Origin: Geopseudomonas sagittaria
GTDB taxonomy: Bacteria > Pseudomonadota > Gammaproteobacteria > Pseudomonadales > Pseudomonadaceae
Length of the DNA stretch: 64,000 nucleotides
NCBI RefSeq assembly: GCF_900115715.1
Contig: NZ_FOXM01000005.1
Span: 186,001 to 250,000, forward strand
Reading direction: 5' to 3'
This document shows positions 25,785 through 34,857 of this stretch, piece after piece (within the stretch, counting starts at the first letter, position 1; each line of letters starts with the position of its first letter). The notes beneath the pieces were generated by a model. The model worked only from the letters and a program-made list of their open reading frames with translations, searched no databases and had not been told where the DNA came from. The position numbers and the translations under genes were made by a program.

Positions 25785-26708
25785 ATGTCGATGGCCGATC
25801 GTGATGGCGTTATCTGGTATGACGGTGAACTGGTGCAGTGGCGCGAGGCCAACACCCATGTGCTGACCCACAGCCTGCACTACGGCATGGGTGTGTTCGA
25901 GGGCGTGCGCGCCTACAACACCCCGGATGGCACCGCGATCTTCCGTCTGCAGGCGCACACCGATCGCCTGTTCGACTCCGCCCACATCATGGGCATGAAG
26001 ATCCCCTACACCAAGGACGAGATCAACGAGGCCACCCGCGCCGCGGTGCGCGAGAACGGTCTGGAGAGCGCCTACATCCGCCCGCTGGCCTTCTACGGCT
26101 CGGAAGGCATGGGCATCCGCGCCGACAACCTGAAGGTGCACGTGGTCATCGCCGCCTGGCACTGGGGCGCCTACATGGGCGACGAGGCGCTGGAAACCGG
26201 CATCAAGATCCGCACCAGCTCGTTCACCCGCCACCACGTGAACATCTCGATGACCCGCGCCAAGGCCAGCGGTCACTACATCAACTCGATGCTGGCCCTG
26301 CAGGAAGCCGTGTCCGCCGGCGCCGACGAGGCCCTGCTGCTGGATCCGGAAGGCTACGTGGCCGAGGGTTCGGGCGAGAACGTGTTCATCGTCAAGGACG
26401 GCGTGATCTACACCCCCGAGGTGACCGCCTGCCTGAACGGCATCACCCGCAACACCGTGCTGACCCTGGCGCGCGAGCAGGGCGTCGAGATCGTCGAGAA
26501 GCGCATCACCCGCGACGAGGTGTACATCGCCGACGAGGCCTTCTTCACCGGCACCGCCGCCGAAGTGACCCCGATCCGCGAACTGGACGGCCGCCAGATC
26601 GGTGCCGGCCGCCGTGGCCCGGTCACCGAGAAGCTGCAGAAGGCCTACTTCGACCTGGTCACCGGCAAGACCGCGGCCCACGCCGAGTGGCGCACCCTGG
26701 TCAAGTAA
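25785..26708 (+). CDS. ilvE: Branched-chain amino acid aminotransferase
   Basis: Class IV PLP aminotransferase for the last step of Leu/Ile/Val synthesis. 307 residues; the cofactor lysine is K160 in SMTRAKASGHY. Other family features are LTHSLHYGMGVFEGVRAY near residue 28, LDPEGYVAEGSGENVF, and the C-terminal EAFFTGTAAEVTPIRELDGR. The start at 25785 (ATG, then MADRD) has GAAGGAG about 12 bp before it. It is followed by a REP-like repeat pair before the LPS operon. Confidence 0.96.
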   Translation: MSMADRDGVIWYDGELVQWREANTHVLTHSLHYGMGVFEGVRAYNTPDGTAIFRLQAHTDRLFDSAHIMGMKIPYTKDEINEATRAAVRENGLESAYIRPLAFYGSEGMGIRADNLKVHVVIAAWHWGAYMGDEALETGIKIRTSSFTRHHVNISMTRAKASGHYINSMLALQEAVSAGADEALLLDPEGYVAEGSGENVFIVKDGVIYTPEVTACLNGITRNTVLTLAREQGVEIVEKRITRDEVYIADEAFFTGTAAEVTPIRELDGRQIGAGRRGPVTEKLQKAYFDLVTGKTAAHAEWRTLVK

Positions 26709-26724
26709 GCACGCTCCGGATCCG

Positions 26725-26825
26725 CGTAGGGTGGGTTAGGCCGCAGGCCGTAACCCACCATCCGGTCCGCAGGGCCGGCCACCATCTGGTGGGTTACGCC
26801 GCTGGCGCGGCTAACCCACCCTACG
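26725..26825. repeat. Paired REP-like palindromes
   Basis: Two nested perfect inverted repeats: outer arms CGTAGGGTGGGTTAG (26725-26739) with complement 26811-26825, and inner arms GTAACCCACCA (26750-26760) with complement 26787-26797. Each half also folds on itself through GGTGGGTTA/TAACCCACC. This is the arrangement of two REP units in opposite orientation, a common extragenic element in Pseudomonas, between ilvE and waaF. Confidence 0.8.
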
Positions 26826-26856
26826 GCCCGTCCCAACTACGACCAGACGAATTCCT

Positions 26857-27906
26857 ATGAATATCCTGATCATTGGCCCCAGCTGGGTCGGCGACATGGT
26901 GATGGCGCAGACGCTGTTCCAGTGTCTCAAACAGCGCCATCCCGACTGCCAAATCGACGTGCTGGCCCCCGAGTGGAGCCGGCCGATCCTCGAGCGCATG
27001 CCCGAAGTGCGTCAGGCGCTGAGCTTCCCGTTCGGCCATGGCGTGCTCGACCTCGCCGGTCGCCGCCGTATCGGCAAGTCGCTGGCCGGCCAGTACGACC
27101 AGGCCATCCTGCTGCCCAACTCGCTGAAGTCCGCGCTGGTGCCGTTCTTCGCCGGCATCCCGACGCGCACCGGCTGGCGCGGCGAGATGCGCTACGGCCT
27201 GCTCAATGACATCCGCAGGCTGGACGAACAGCGCTACCCGCTGATGATCGAGCGTTTCATGGCCCTGGCCTATGCGCCGGGCGCCGCATTGCCCAGGCCC
27301 TATCCGCGTCCGCAGTTGCAGATCGACCCGCAGAGCCGCGAGGCGGCGCTGGCCAAGTTCGGCCTGAGCCTCGACCGTCCGGTGCTGGCGCTGTGCCCCG
27401 GCGCCGAATTCGGTGAGGCCAAGCGCTGGCCGGCCGCGCACTACGCCGCGGTGGCCGACGCCAAGATCCGCGCCGGCTGGCAGGTCTGGCTGTTCGGCTC
27501 GAAGAACGACCATCCGGTCGGCGAGGCGATCCGCGACGAACTGATCCCCGGCCTGGAGGAGGAGGCGGTCAACCTCGCCGGCGAAACCAGCCTGGCCGAG
27601 GCCATCGACCTGCTGTCCTGCGCCAGCGCCGTGGTGTCCAACGACTCCGGGCTGATGCACGTGGCCGCCGCGCTGGACCGCCCGCTGGTGGCGGTATACG
27701 GCTCCACCTCGCCGCAGTTCACCCCGCCGCTGGCCGAGCAGGTGGAGATCGTCCGCCTCGGCCTGGACTGCAGTCCGTGTTTCGAGCGCACCTGCCGCTT
27801 CGGCCACTACAACTGCCTGCGCGACCTGCCGCCGCAGCCGGTGCTCGATGCGCTGCACAAGCTGGCCGGCGATCCGCTGGTCGACCCGCTGCCGCTGGAG
27901 CACTGA
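26857..27906 (+). CDS. waaF: ADP-heptose:LPS heptosyltransferase II
   Basis: GT9 enzyme on the inner face of the inner membrane, adding the second L,D-heptose to the LPS core. 349 residues. The start MNILIIGPSWVGDMVMAQTL and the LCPGAEFGEAKRWP segment are typical of WaaF; SNDSGLMHVAAAL is the ADP-heptose site. It is the first gene of the long core operon, with a 148-bp spacer carrying REP elements upstream, and it ends directly before the waaC start. Confidence 0.96.
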   Translation: MNILIIGPSWVGDMVMAQTLFQCLKQRHPDCQIDVLAPEWSRPILERMPEVRQALSFPFGHGVLDLAGRRRIGKSLAGQYDQAILLPNSLKSALVPFFAGIPTRTGWRGEMRYGLLNDIRRLDEQRYPLMIERFMALAYAPGAALPRPYPRPQLQIDPQSREAALAKFGLSLDRPVLALCPGAEFGEAKRWPAAHYAAVADAKIRAGWQVWLFGSKNDHPVGEAIRDELIPGLEEEAVNLAGETSLAEAIDLLSCASAVVSNDSGLMHVAAALDRPLVAVYGSTSPQFTPPLAEQVEIVRLGLDCSPCFERTCRFGHYNCLRDLPPQPVLDALHKLAGDPLVDPLPLEH

Positions 27907-28965
27907 GTGCGCGTCCTGCTGATCAAGACCTCGTCGCTGGGCGACGTCATCCATACCCTGCCGGCGCTCACCGACGCCATGCGCGCGATCCCCGGCATCC
28001 GTTTCGACTGGGTGGTGGAGGAAGGCTTCGCCGAGATTCCGCGCTGGCACCCGGCGGTGGAGCGGGTGATCCCGGTGGCCCTGCGCCGCTGGCGCAAGAA
28101 CCTGTGGAGCACCCTCTGCGGCGGCGAATGGCGGCAGTTCAAGGCGCGCCTCAACGAGCAGCGCTACGACCTGGTGATCGACGCCCAGGGCTTGCTGAAG
28201 AGCGCCTTCCTGACCCGCTACGTCCCGGCCCCGGTCGCCGGGCTGGACCGTGCCAGCGCCCGCGAGCCGCTGGCCAGCCGCTTCTACGCGCGCGGCTACA
28301 GCGTGCCCTGGGGCATGCACGCGGTGGAGCGGGTGCGCCAGCTGTTCGCCCAGGCGCTCGGCTATGCGCTGCCCACCGGCCCCGGCGACTACGCGCTGGA
28401 CCGCCAGCGCCTGCTGGCCGGACGTGTTGATGAGCCCTACCTGCTGTTCCTGCATGGCACCACCTGGACCACCAAGCACTGGCCGGAGCGCTACTGGCGC
28501 GAGCTGGCCGAACGGCTCGGTGCCCAGGGCTGGGCGATCCGCCTGCCGTGGGGCAACGCCGAGGAGCTGGCGCGTGCCGAGCGCATCGCCGCCGGCCTGG
28601 CGCACGTCAGCGTGCTGCCCAAGCTGAATCTGGCCGGCGTCGCCGCCGAGCTGGCCGGTGCGCGCGCCTGCGTGGCGGTGGACACCGGCCTCGGCCATCT
28701 GGCCGCGGCGCTGGATGTGCCGACCATTTCCCTCTACGGCCCGACCAATCCGGGCTACACCGGGGCCTACGGGCGCGGCCAGGTGCACCTGGCCAGCGAC
28801 TTCCCCTGCGCGCCCTGCCTGAAGAAGACCTGCGCCTACCAGCCCACGGCCGAGGACCGCCAGCGCTTCGATCTGACTACCGAGCAGCCGCTGTGCTTCA
28901 CCCGCCTCAGCCCCATGCGCGTGGCGGGCGAGCTGCAGGCCCTGCTGGCGGAGAGAATCGCCTGA
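27907..28965 (+). CDS. waaC: ADP-heptose:LPS heptosyltransferase I
   Basis: GT9 enzyme adding the first heptose to Kdo. 352 residues, starting with MRVLLIKTSSLGDVIHTLPAL at a GTG codon that follows the waaF stop with no gap. HGTTWTTKHWPERYWREL and VDTGLGHLAAALDVPTISLYG are the WaaC-type binding segments. The stop overlaps the waaG start by one base (TGATG), implying translational coupling. Confidence 0.97.
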   Translation: MRVLLIKTSSLGDVIHTLPALTDAMRAIPGIRFDWVVEEGFAEIPRWHPAVERVIPVALRRWRKNLWSTLCGGEWRQFKARLNEQRYDLVIDAQGLLKSAFLTRYVPAPVAGLDRASAREPLASRFYARGYSVPWGMHAVERVRQLFAQALGYALPTGPGDYALDRQRLLAGRVDEPYLLFLHGTTWTTKHWPERYWRELAERLGAQGWAIRLPWGNAEELARAERIAAGLAHVSVLPKLNLAGVAAELAGARACVAVDTGLGHLAAALDVPTISLYGPTNPGYTGAYGRGQVHLASDFPCAPCLKKTCAYQPTAEDRQRFDLTTEQPLCFTRLSPMRVAGELQALLAERIA

Positions 28966-30092
28966 TGCAACTGGCCTTCGTGCTCTACAAGTACTTCCCC
29001 TACGGCGGCCTGCAGCGCGACTTCCTGCGCATCGCCCTCGAATGCCAGCGCCGCGGCCACGCCATCCGCGTCTACACGCCGATCTGGGAGGGCGAGGTGC
29101 CGGCGGGCTTCGACGTGCGCGTGGCGCCGATCAAGGCCTGGTTCAATCACCATCGCAACGAGAAGTTCAGCGCCTGGCTGGCGGCCGATCTGGACCGCGA
29201 CCCGGTCGACCGGGTGGTCGGCTTCAACAAGATGCCGGGGCTCGACGTCTACTACGCCGCCGACGGCTGCTTTGAAGACAAGGCGCAGACCCTGCGCAAC
29301 CCGCTGTACCGCTTCAGCAAGCGCTACAAGCACTTCGCCGCCTACGAGCGCGCGGTGTTCGCCGCCGAGTCGAACACCGAGATCCTGATGATCTCCGAGG
29401 TGCAGCAGCCGCTGTTCGTCAAGCACTACGCCACCCCGGCCGCGCGCTTCCACCTGCTGCCGCCGGGCATCGCCGCGGACCGCCGCGCGCCGGCCAATGC
29501 CGCGGCGATCCGCGCCGAGTTCCGCCGCGAATTCCAGCTGGCCGACGACGATCTCTTGCTGGTGCAGATCGGCTCGGGCTTCAAGACCAAGGGTCTGGAT
29601 CGCAGCCTCAAGGCGCTGGCCAGCCTGCCGCGCGAACTGAAGCGGCGCACCCGGTTGATCGCCATCGGCCAGGACGACCCCAAGCCGTTCCTCCTGCAGG
29701 TCAGGGCGCTCGGCCTGTCCGAGCAGGTACAGATCCTCAAGGGGCGCAGCGACATCCCGCGCTTTTTGCTCGGCGCCGACCTGCTGATCCATCCGGCCTA
29801 CAACGAGAACACCGGCACCGTGCTGCTCGAGGCGCTGGTCTCCGGCCTGCCGGTGCTGGTCAGCGACGTCTGCGGCTACGCCCACTACATCAGCGACGCC
29901 GACTGCGGCCGGGTCGTGCCGAGTCCGTTTGCCCAGGAGCAACTCAACCGCATGCTGGCCGAGATGCTTGCCGATGACGCGGCGCGGGCCCGCTGGGCCG
30001 CCAACGGCCTGGCCTATGCCGACCGCGCCGACCTGTACTCGATGCCGCAGCGTGCGGCCGACGTGATCCTCGGGGAGGGCGCATGCGCCTGA
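28965..30092 (+). CDS. waaG: LPS core glucosyltransferase WaaG (GT4)
   Basis: GT-B fold glycosyltransferase that adds the first outer-core hexose (GalN in P. aeruginosa, Glc in E. coli) to heptose II. 375 residues with the WaaG opening MQLAFVLYKYFPYGGLQRDF, FNKMPGLDVYYAADGCF, and the EX7E nucleotide site near HPAYNENTGTVLLEALVSGLPVL. The ATG at 28965 overlaps the waaC stop; the large open frame further upstream is a shadow. It overlaps waaP by 10 bp. The donor sugar in this species is inferred from the genus. Confidence 0.96.
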   Translation: MQLAFVLYKYFPYGGLQRDFLRIALECQRRGHAIRVYTPIWEGEVPAGFDVRVAPIKAWFNHHRNEKFSAWLAADLDRDPVDRVVGFNKMPGLDVYYAADGCFEDKAQTLRNPLYRFSKRYKHFAAYERAVFAAESNTEILMISEVQQPLFVKHYATPAARFHLLPPGIAADRRAPANAAAIRAEFRREFQLADDDLLLVQIGSGFKTKGLDRSLKALASLPRELKRRTRLIAIGQDDPKPFLLQVRALGLSEQVQILKGRSDIPRFLLGADLLIHPAYNENTGTVLLEALVSGLPVLVSDVCGYAHYISDADCGRVVPSPFAQEQLNRMLAEMLADDAARARWAANGLAYADRADLYSMPQRAADVILGEGACA

Positions 30093-30898
30093 TGCTCGCA
30101 GAGCCGTTCAAGAGCCTGTGGGCCGGTCGTGACGCCTTCGCCGAGGTCGAGCGCCTCGACGGCCAGGTCTACCGCGAGCTGGAAGGTCGCCGCACCCTGC
30201 GCACCGAGATCAAAGGGCGCGGCTACTTCGTCAAGATCCACCGCGGCATCGGCTGGGGCGAGATCGTCAAGAACCTGCTCAGCGCCAAGCTGCCGGTGCT
30301 TGGCGCCGCCCAGGAGTGGACCGCCATCCAGCGCCTCACCGCGGCCGGCGTGCCGACCATGACCGCGGTGGCCTTCGGCGAGCGTGGCCGCAATCCCGCT
30401 GCGCAGCACTCGTTCATCGTCACCGAGGAGCTGGCGCCCACCGTCAGCCTGGAAGACTTCAGCCGCGACTGGCGCGCGACGCCGCCCGATCCGCGCCTCA
30501 AGCGCGCACTGATCCAGCGGGTCGCCGCGATGCTCGGCGCCATGCACCGCGCCGGGGTCAACCACCGCGACTGCTACATCTGCCACTTCCTGCTGCATAC
30601 CGACCAGCCGGTGACGGCGGACGATTTTCGCCTGTCGGTGATCGACCTGCACCGCGCGCAGACCCGCGCCGCCGTGCCGACCCGCTGGCGCAACAAGGAT
30701 CTCGCCGCGCTGTACTTCTCCGCGCTGGAGATCGGTCTGACCCGCCGCGACCTGCTGCGCTTTCTCAAGGCCTATTTCCAGCGCCCGCTGCGCGACATCC
30801 TGCGCGACGAGGCCGTCCTGCTGGGCTGGCTGGAGCGCAAGGCGGCCAGACTGCATGCCCGTTACCTGCGCAAGTACGCGCCAGGGGCCTCGGCGTGA
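30083..30898 (+). CDS. waaP: LPS core heptose I kinase
   Basis: Kinase-fold enzyme that phosphorylates heptose I of the inner core; essential in P. aeruginosa. 271 residues. The N-lobe lysine is in RGYFVKIHRG, the catalytic loop is VNHRDCYICHFLL, and the metal site SVIDLHRAQ follows. It overlaps waaG (10 bp) and the next kinase gene (4 bp), so the run is translationally coupled. WaaP is reported to be a tyrosine-kinase-like fold; the residues here are all present. Confidence 0.95.
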   Translation: MRLMLAEPFKSLWAGRDAFAEVERLDGQVYRELEGRRTLRTEIKGRGYFVKIHRGIGWGEIVKNLLSAKLPVLGAAQEWTAIQRLTAAGVPTMTAVAFGERGRNPAAQHSFIVTEELAPTVSLEDFSRDWRATPPDPRLKRALIQRVAAMLGAMHRAGVNHRDCYICHFLLHTDQPVTADDFRLSVIDLHRAQTRAAVPTRWRNKDLAALYFSALEIGLTRRDLLRFLKAYFQRPLRDILRDEAVLLGWLERKAARLHARYLRKYAPGASA

Positions 30899-31632
30899 GC
30901 GGCTGGCAACTGGCGGCCGATCTGCCCGCGGCGGCGCAGGAGGTGTTTGCCGATCTGGATCGGGTATTCGCCCTCGAGGGCGAGTGGATCGCCGGCGACC
31001 AGATGTCCAAGGTGCTGCGCGTCGCGGTCAATGGGCGGCGCTACTACGTCAAGCAGTACTGGGGCGCCGGCAAGGGCCTGCGTCGCTGGCTGGGCCGGCC
31101 GCGGGTCAAGGCCGAGTGGCAGAACCTGCGCCTGTTCGCCAAGTGGGGCATTCCCACCGCCCCGGTGGTGGCCTGGGGACTGGAGCGCCGTTTCGGCTGC
31201 TTCGCCCGCGGCGCCTTGATCACCGCCGAGCTGGCGGACACCGAGGATCTCGCTGCGCTGGCGCGCAACCACGACCCGCGCCTGCAGCAGCGCGACTGGC
31301 TGGACAAGGTCAGCCGCCAGCTGGCCGAAGTCACCCGGCTGATGCACCAGCACGGCTTTGCCCACAACGACCTGAAGTGGCGCAACCTGCTGGTCGATGA
31401 GGGCGGCGACCTCTACCTGATCGACTGCCCGACCGGCAGCTTCTGGTGGGGGCCGCTGCTCGACTACCGGATCATCAAGGACCTCGCCTGCCTGGACAAG
31501 GTGGCCAAGTACCACCTGCCGCGCACCCGGCGCCTGCGCTTCTATCTGCAGTACCGCGGACGCCAGCGGCTGTCGGCCAACGACAAGCGGCGCGTGCGCA
31601 AGATTCTGGCCTTCTTCGAGGGCCGCGAGTGA
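30895..31632 (+). CDS. LPS core kinase, InaA family
   Basis: A 245-residue kinase-fold protein of the lipopolysaccharide kinase/InaA family, beginning with a GTG inside the waaP stop region (GTGA overlap). Visible parts: VNGRRYYVKQYWGAGKGLRR with the ATP lysine, HQHGFAHNDLKWRNLLVD catalytic loop, and LIDCPTGSFW as the DxG-like metal site. In PAO1 the genes after waaP are wapP and wapQ; this corresponds to one of them, probably WapP. It is expected to phosphorylate heptose in the inner core. The longer frame beginning at 30316 is a shadow of waaP. Confidence 0.9.
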   Translation: MSGWQLAADLPAAAQEVFADLDRVFALEGEWIAGDQMSKVLRVAVNGRRYYVKQYWGAGKGLRRWLGRPRVKAEWQNLRLFAKWGIPTAPVVAWGLERRFGCFARGALITAELADTEDLAALARNHDPRLQQRDWLDKVSRQLAEVTRLMHQHGFAHNDLKWRNLLVDEGGDLYLIDCPTGSFWWGPLLDYRIIKDLACLDKVAKYHLPRTRRLRFYLQYRGRQRLSANDKRRVRKILAFFEGRE

Positions 31633-31646
31633 AGGGGGGGGAGCGC

Positions 31647-33086
31647 ATGCGCTTGAGCGAACTAGCCCAGGCCGGGCGCAGCCCGGCGCTGCCGCTGACC
31701 GTCGAGTTGCCGTCCGGCCAGTTGCGCCTGCTCAGCCTGCTGCGCGTGCTGCCCGGCCAGCGCTACGTCGGCGAAGCCGAGTGGCAGGGCCGTCGCGTGC
31801 TGGCCAAGCTGCTGGTCGGCCCCAGGGCCGAGCGCCATCACACCCGCGAGCGCGATGGCGCGCGTCTGCTGCGCGAACAGGGCCTGAACACCCCGCAGTT
31901 GCTGACCGAGGGTTTGGCGGCGGGCGAGGGCGGCTGGCTGCTGTTCGAGTTTCTCGACGCGGCGGTCAGCTTGGGCGGCGTCTGGCAGGCCGTGGCCGAG
32001 CAGCCGCTGCTGTCCGCCGCGCAGGAGGCGGTGCTGGCCGAGGCGCTCGGCGCCATCGGCCGTCTGCACGCGCGCGGCCTGTGGCAGGACGACCTGCACC
32101 TGGACAACCTGCTGCGCTGTGCCGGCCAGCTGTACCTGATCGATGGCGGCGGCATCCGTGCGCAACTGGCCGGCCAGCCGCTGGCCCGCGCGCAGGCGCT
32201 GCAGAATCTCGGCGTGTTCTTCGCCCAGCTGCCGGCCGAACTGGAGCCGTTCATCGACCAGCTGCTGGTCCACTACCGTCAGGCCAATCCCGCGCACGCG
32301 CTGAGCGCCCAGGATCTGCGCGCACCGTTGGCCCAGGTGCGCCGCTGGCGGCTGCGCGACTACCTGAGCAAGCTCGGTCGCGACTGCAGCCTGTTCAGCG
32401 TGCAGCGCAGTCGCGACGAGCTGCGCATCGTCCGCCGCGACCAGGCAGCGCTGCTGGCGCCGCTGCTGGGCGACTTGGATGCGGCCATCGCGGCCGGCGT
32501 ATTGCTCAAGCAGGGCGGCAGCGCCACTGTGGCGCGCATCGAGCTGGCCGGCCGGCCGCTGGTGATCAAGCGCTACAACATCAAGGGGGTCGCGCACTGG
32601 CTCAAGCGCTGCTGGCGCCCCAGTCGCGCCTGGCACAGCTGGGTCGAGGGCAATCGCCTGGATTTCCTCGGCATCGCCACCCCGCAGCCGCTGGCCATGC
32701 TGGAAAGCCGCCGCTTCGGCCTGCGCGGGCGCGCCTGGCTGATTACCGAGCATGCCGCCGGAGAGGATATACTCCGCCGATTCGCGCGCGATGGCAGTCG
32801 TCTGCCGCCCGAAAACGAGCTGCAGGCGCTGGATCGACTGTTCGCCGCGCTGCTGCGCGAGCGCATCGGGCATGGCGACCTCAAGGGCACCAACCTGCTC
32901 TGGCAGGACGGCCGCTGGGCGCTGATCGACCTCGACGCCATGCGCCAGCACCGTTGCCCGCGGCGTTTTGCCCGCGCCTACGCGAAAGACCGCGCACGCT
33001 TTCTGCGCAACTGGCCGGCCGACTCGGCCCTGTACCGGTTGCTCGACGAACGTTTACCGCGGGTGCCCGGCACCCGCCCTGAATAG
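31647..33086 (+). CDS. LPS kinase with two kinase-fold domains
   Basis: A 479-residue protein with two kinase-like halves. The first, residues about 1-245, has the catalytic loop GLWQDDLHLDNLL followed by YLIDGGGI. The second, residues about 270-479, has LVIKRYNIKG with the ATP lysine, RIGHGDLKGTNLLW as catalytic loop, and ALIDLDAM. Both halves keep the aspartates expected for activity. The start at 31647 is chosen for its position 14 bp after the previous stop with GGGGGGGAG upstream. A single long protein of this type is present in PAO1 (PA5006, from memory). The substrates of the two domains are unknown. Confidence 0.88.
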   Translation: MRLSELAQAGRSPALPLTVELPSGQLRLLSLLRVLPGQRYVGEAEWQGRRVLAKLLVGPRAERHHTRERDGARLLREQGLNTPQLLTEGLAAGEGGWLLFEFLDAAVSLGGVWQAVAEQPLLSAAQEAVLAEALGAIGRLHARGLWQDDLHLDNLLRCAGQLYLIDGGGIRAQLAGQPLARAQALQNLGVFFAQLPAELEPFIDQLLVHYRQANPAHALSAQDLRAPLAQVRRWRLRDYLSKLGRDCSLFSVQRSRDELRIVRRDQAALLAPLLGDLDAAIAAGVLLKQGGSATVARIELAGRPLVIKRYNIKGVAHWLKRCWRPSRAWHSWVEGNRLDFLGIATPQPLAMLESRRFGLRGRAWLITEHAAGEDILRRFARDGSRLPPENELQALDRLFAALLRERIGHGDLKGTNLLWQDGRWALIDLDAMRQHRCPRRFARAYAKDRARFLRNWPADSALYRLLDERLPRVPGTRPE

Positions 33087-33102
33087 ATAGAGGGAAACAT
33101 CT

Positions 33103-34857
33103 GTGGCTCTGACCGTTCTCGGCCTTTCCGGCGCCCTCAGCCATGACCCGTCCGCGGCGCTGTACATCGACGGCAAGCTGATCGCCGCCGTCGAAGAAGA
33201 GCGCTTCGTGCGCGACAAGCACGCAAAGAACCGCATGCCCTACGAGTCGGCCAAGTTCTGCCTGGAGCAGGCCGGGATCACGCCGGCCGACGTCGACGTG
33301 GTGGCGATTCCCTTCGCGCCGATCAGCATCTTCGAGAAGGCCCGCTGGCAGTATGCCAAGCGCTACGCCTACGCGCCGGACCGCGCCCTCGACGCCATCC
33401 TGTTCGGCAACCGCCGCTACTACCGCTACAAGAAGCGCATCCAGTGGTGCCTGCAGCAGCTCGGCTTCGACCTCAAGAAGGTCAAGCTCGAGCCGGTCGA
33501 GCACCACCTGGCGCACGCCTCCAGCGCCTACCACTGCTCCGGCTTCACCGAGAAGACCGCGATCATGGGCATCGACGGCAAGGGCGAGTACGCCACCACC
33601 TTCTTCGGCTGGGGCGAGAACGGCAAGATCCACAAGATCAAGGAGTTCTACGACCCGGATTCGCTGGGCGGCCTGTACGGCGCGATCACCGAGTACCTCG
33701 GCTTCGAGATGCTCGACGGCGAGTTCAAGGTGATGGGCATGGCGCCCTACGGCGACGCGGCCAAGTACGACTTCTCGCGGCTGGCCAAGTTCGAGAACGG
33801 CGAGCTGGTGATCAACACCGAGTACGCCAACGTCATCGGCTTCCGCCGCTACAAGGAAAACGGCAAGGGCTACTACTTCTCGCCCAAGCTGATCGAGTGG
33901 CTGGGGCCCAAGCGCGAAGGCGACATCGCCGACGATCCGTACATCCACTACGCCGCCAGCATGCAGGCGCTGTTCGAGAAGCTGGCGCTTGAGATGATGG
34001 ACTACTACCTGGGCGACATCATCAAGCAGACCGGCAAGATCGCCTTCGCCGGCGGCTGTGCGCTGAACGTCAAGCTCAACCAGAAGATCATCGCCCGCGA
34101 CGAGGTCAAGGAGCTGTTCGTCCAGCCGGCCTCCGGCGACGCCGGCACCGCGGTCGGCGCCGCCGCCTACGTGTCGGTGGCCCGCGGCGTGCCGGTGGAG
34201 AAGATGGAACACGTCTACCTCGGCCCGGCCTACTCCAACGAGGACGTGATCGCCGCCTGCGCCCGCCATCCGAAGCAGCCGGTGTTCAAGCGCATCAACA
34301 ACACCGCCGAGCGCATCGCCAAAATCATGGTCGACGGCAACCCGGTGGCCTGGTTCCAGGGCCGCATGGAGTTCGGCCCGCGCGCCCTCGGCGGCCGCTC
34401 GATCATCGGCTGCCCGAGCGCGGCTGGCGTGGCCGATCGCATCAACGAGCAGATCAAGTTCCGCGAGCGCTGGAGGCCGTTCTGCCCGTCGATGCTCGAC
34501 ACCGTGGCACCGAAGATGCTCAAGGTCGACCATCCGTCGCCGTTCATGACCTTTACCTTCGAGGTCAACGAGGAGTGGAAGAGCCGTGTACCGGAAGTGG
34601 TCCACGAAGACGGCACCTCGCGCGCCCAGGTCCTCGAGCGCCGCCACAACCCGCGCTGGTACGACCTGATGGTCGAGCTGGAGAAGCTCACCGGCAACGG
34701 CGTGTCGCTGAACACCTCGCTCAACCGCCGCGGCGAGCCGATGGTCTGCTCGCCCACCGACGCGCTGAACATGTTCTTCGGCTCCGACCTGCAGTACCTG
34801 ATCATGGAGGACATTCTGGTGGTCAAGGACGGGGTGGATGGGTATGACACGGTCTGA
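33103..34857 (+). CDS. wapO: Carbamoyltransferase, NodU/CmcH family (WapO-like)
   Basis: Cytoplasmic O-carbamoyltransferase of 584 residues. The N-terminal Kae1-like domain begins LGLSGALSHDPSAALYIDGKL and includes VEHHLAHASSAYHCSGF (metal-binding His pair) and GIDGKGEYATT. The C-terminal YrdC-like domain includes FAGGCALNVKLNQ and FGPRALGGRSIIG. In P. aeruginosa the equivalent gene is linked to the 7-O-carbamoyl group of heptose II in the core; that role is inferred here from position. The start is GTG at 33103 with AGAGGGA upstream. It overlaps the next glycosyltransferase by 20 bp. Confidence 0.92.
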   Translation: MALTVLGLSGALSHDPSAALYIDGKLIAAVEEERFVRDKHAKNRMPYESAKFCLEQAGITPADVDVVAIPFAPISIFEKARWQYAKRYAYAPDRALDAILFGNRRYYRYKKRIQWCLQQLGFDLKKVKLEPVEHHLAHASSAYHCSGFTEKTAIMGIDGKGEYATTFFGWGENGKIHKIKEFYDPDSLGGLYGAITEYLGFEMLDGEFKVMGMAPYGDAAKYDFSRLAKFENGELVINTEYANVIGFRRYKENGKGYYFSPKLIEWLGPKREGDIADDPYIHYAASMQALFEKLALEMMDYYLGDIIKQTGKIAFAGGCALNVKLNQKIIARDEVKELFVQPASGDAGTAVGAAAYVSVARGVPVEKMEHVYLGPAYSNEDVIAACARHPKQPVFKRINNTAERIAKIMVDGNPVAWFQGRMEFGPRALGGRSIIGCPSAAGVADRINEQIKFRERWRPFCPSMLDTVAPKMLKVDHPSPFMTFTFEVNEEWKSRVPEVVHEDGTSRAQVLERRHNPRWYDLMVELEKLTGNGVSLNTSLNRRGEPMVCSPTDALNMFFGSDLQYLIMEDILVVKDGVDGYDTV

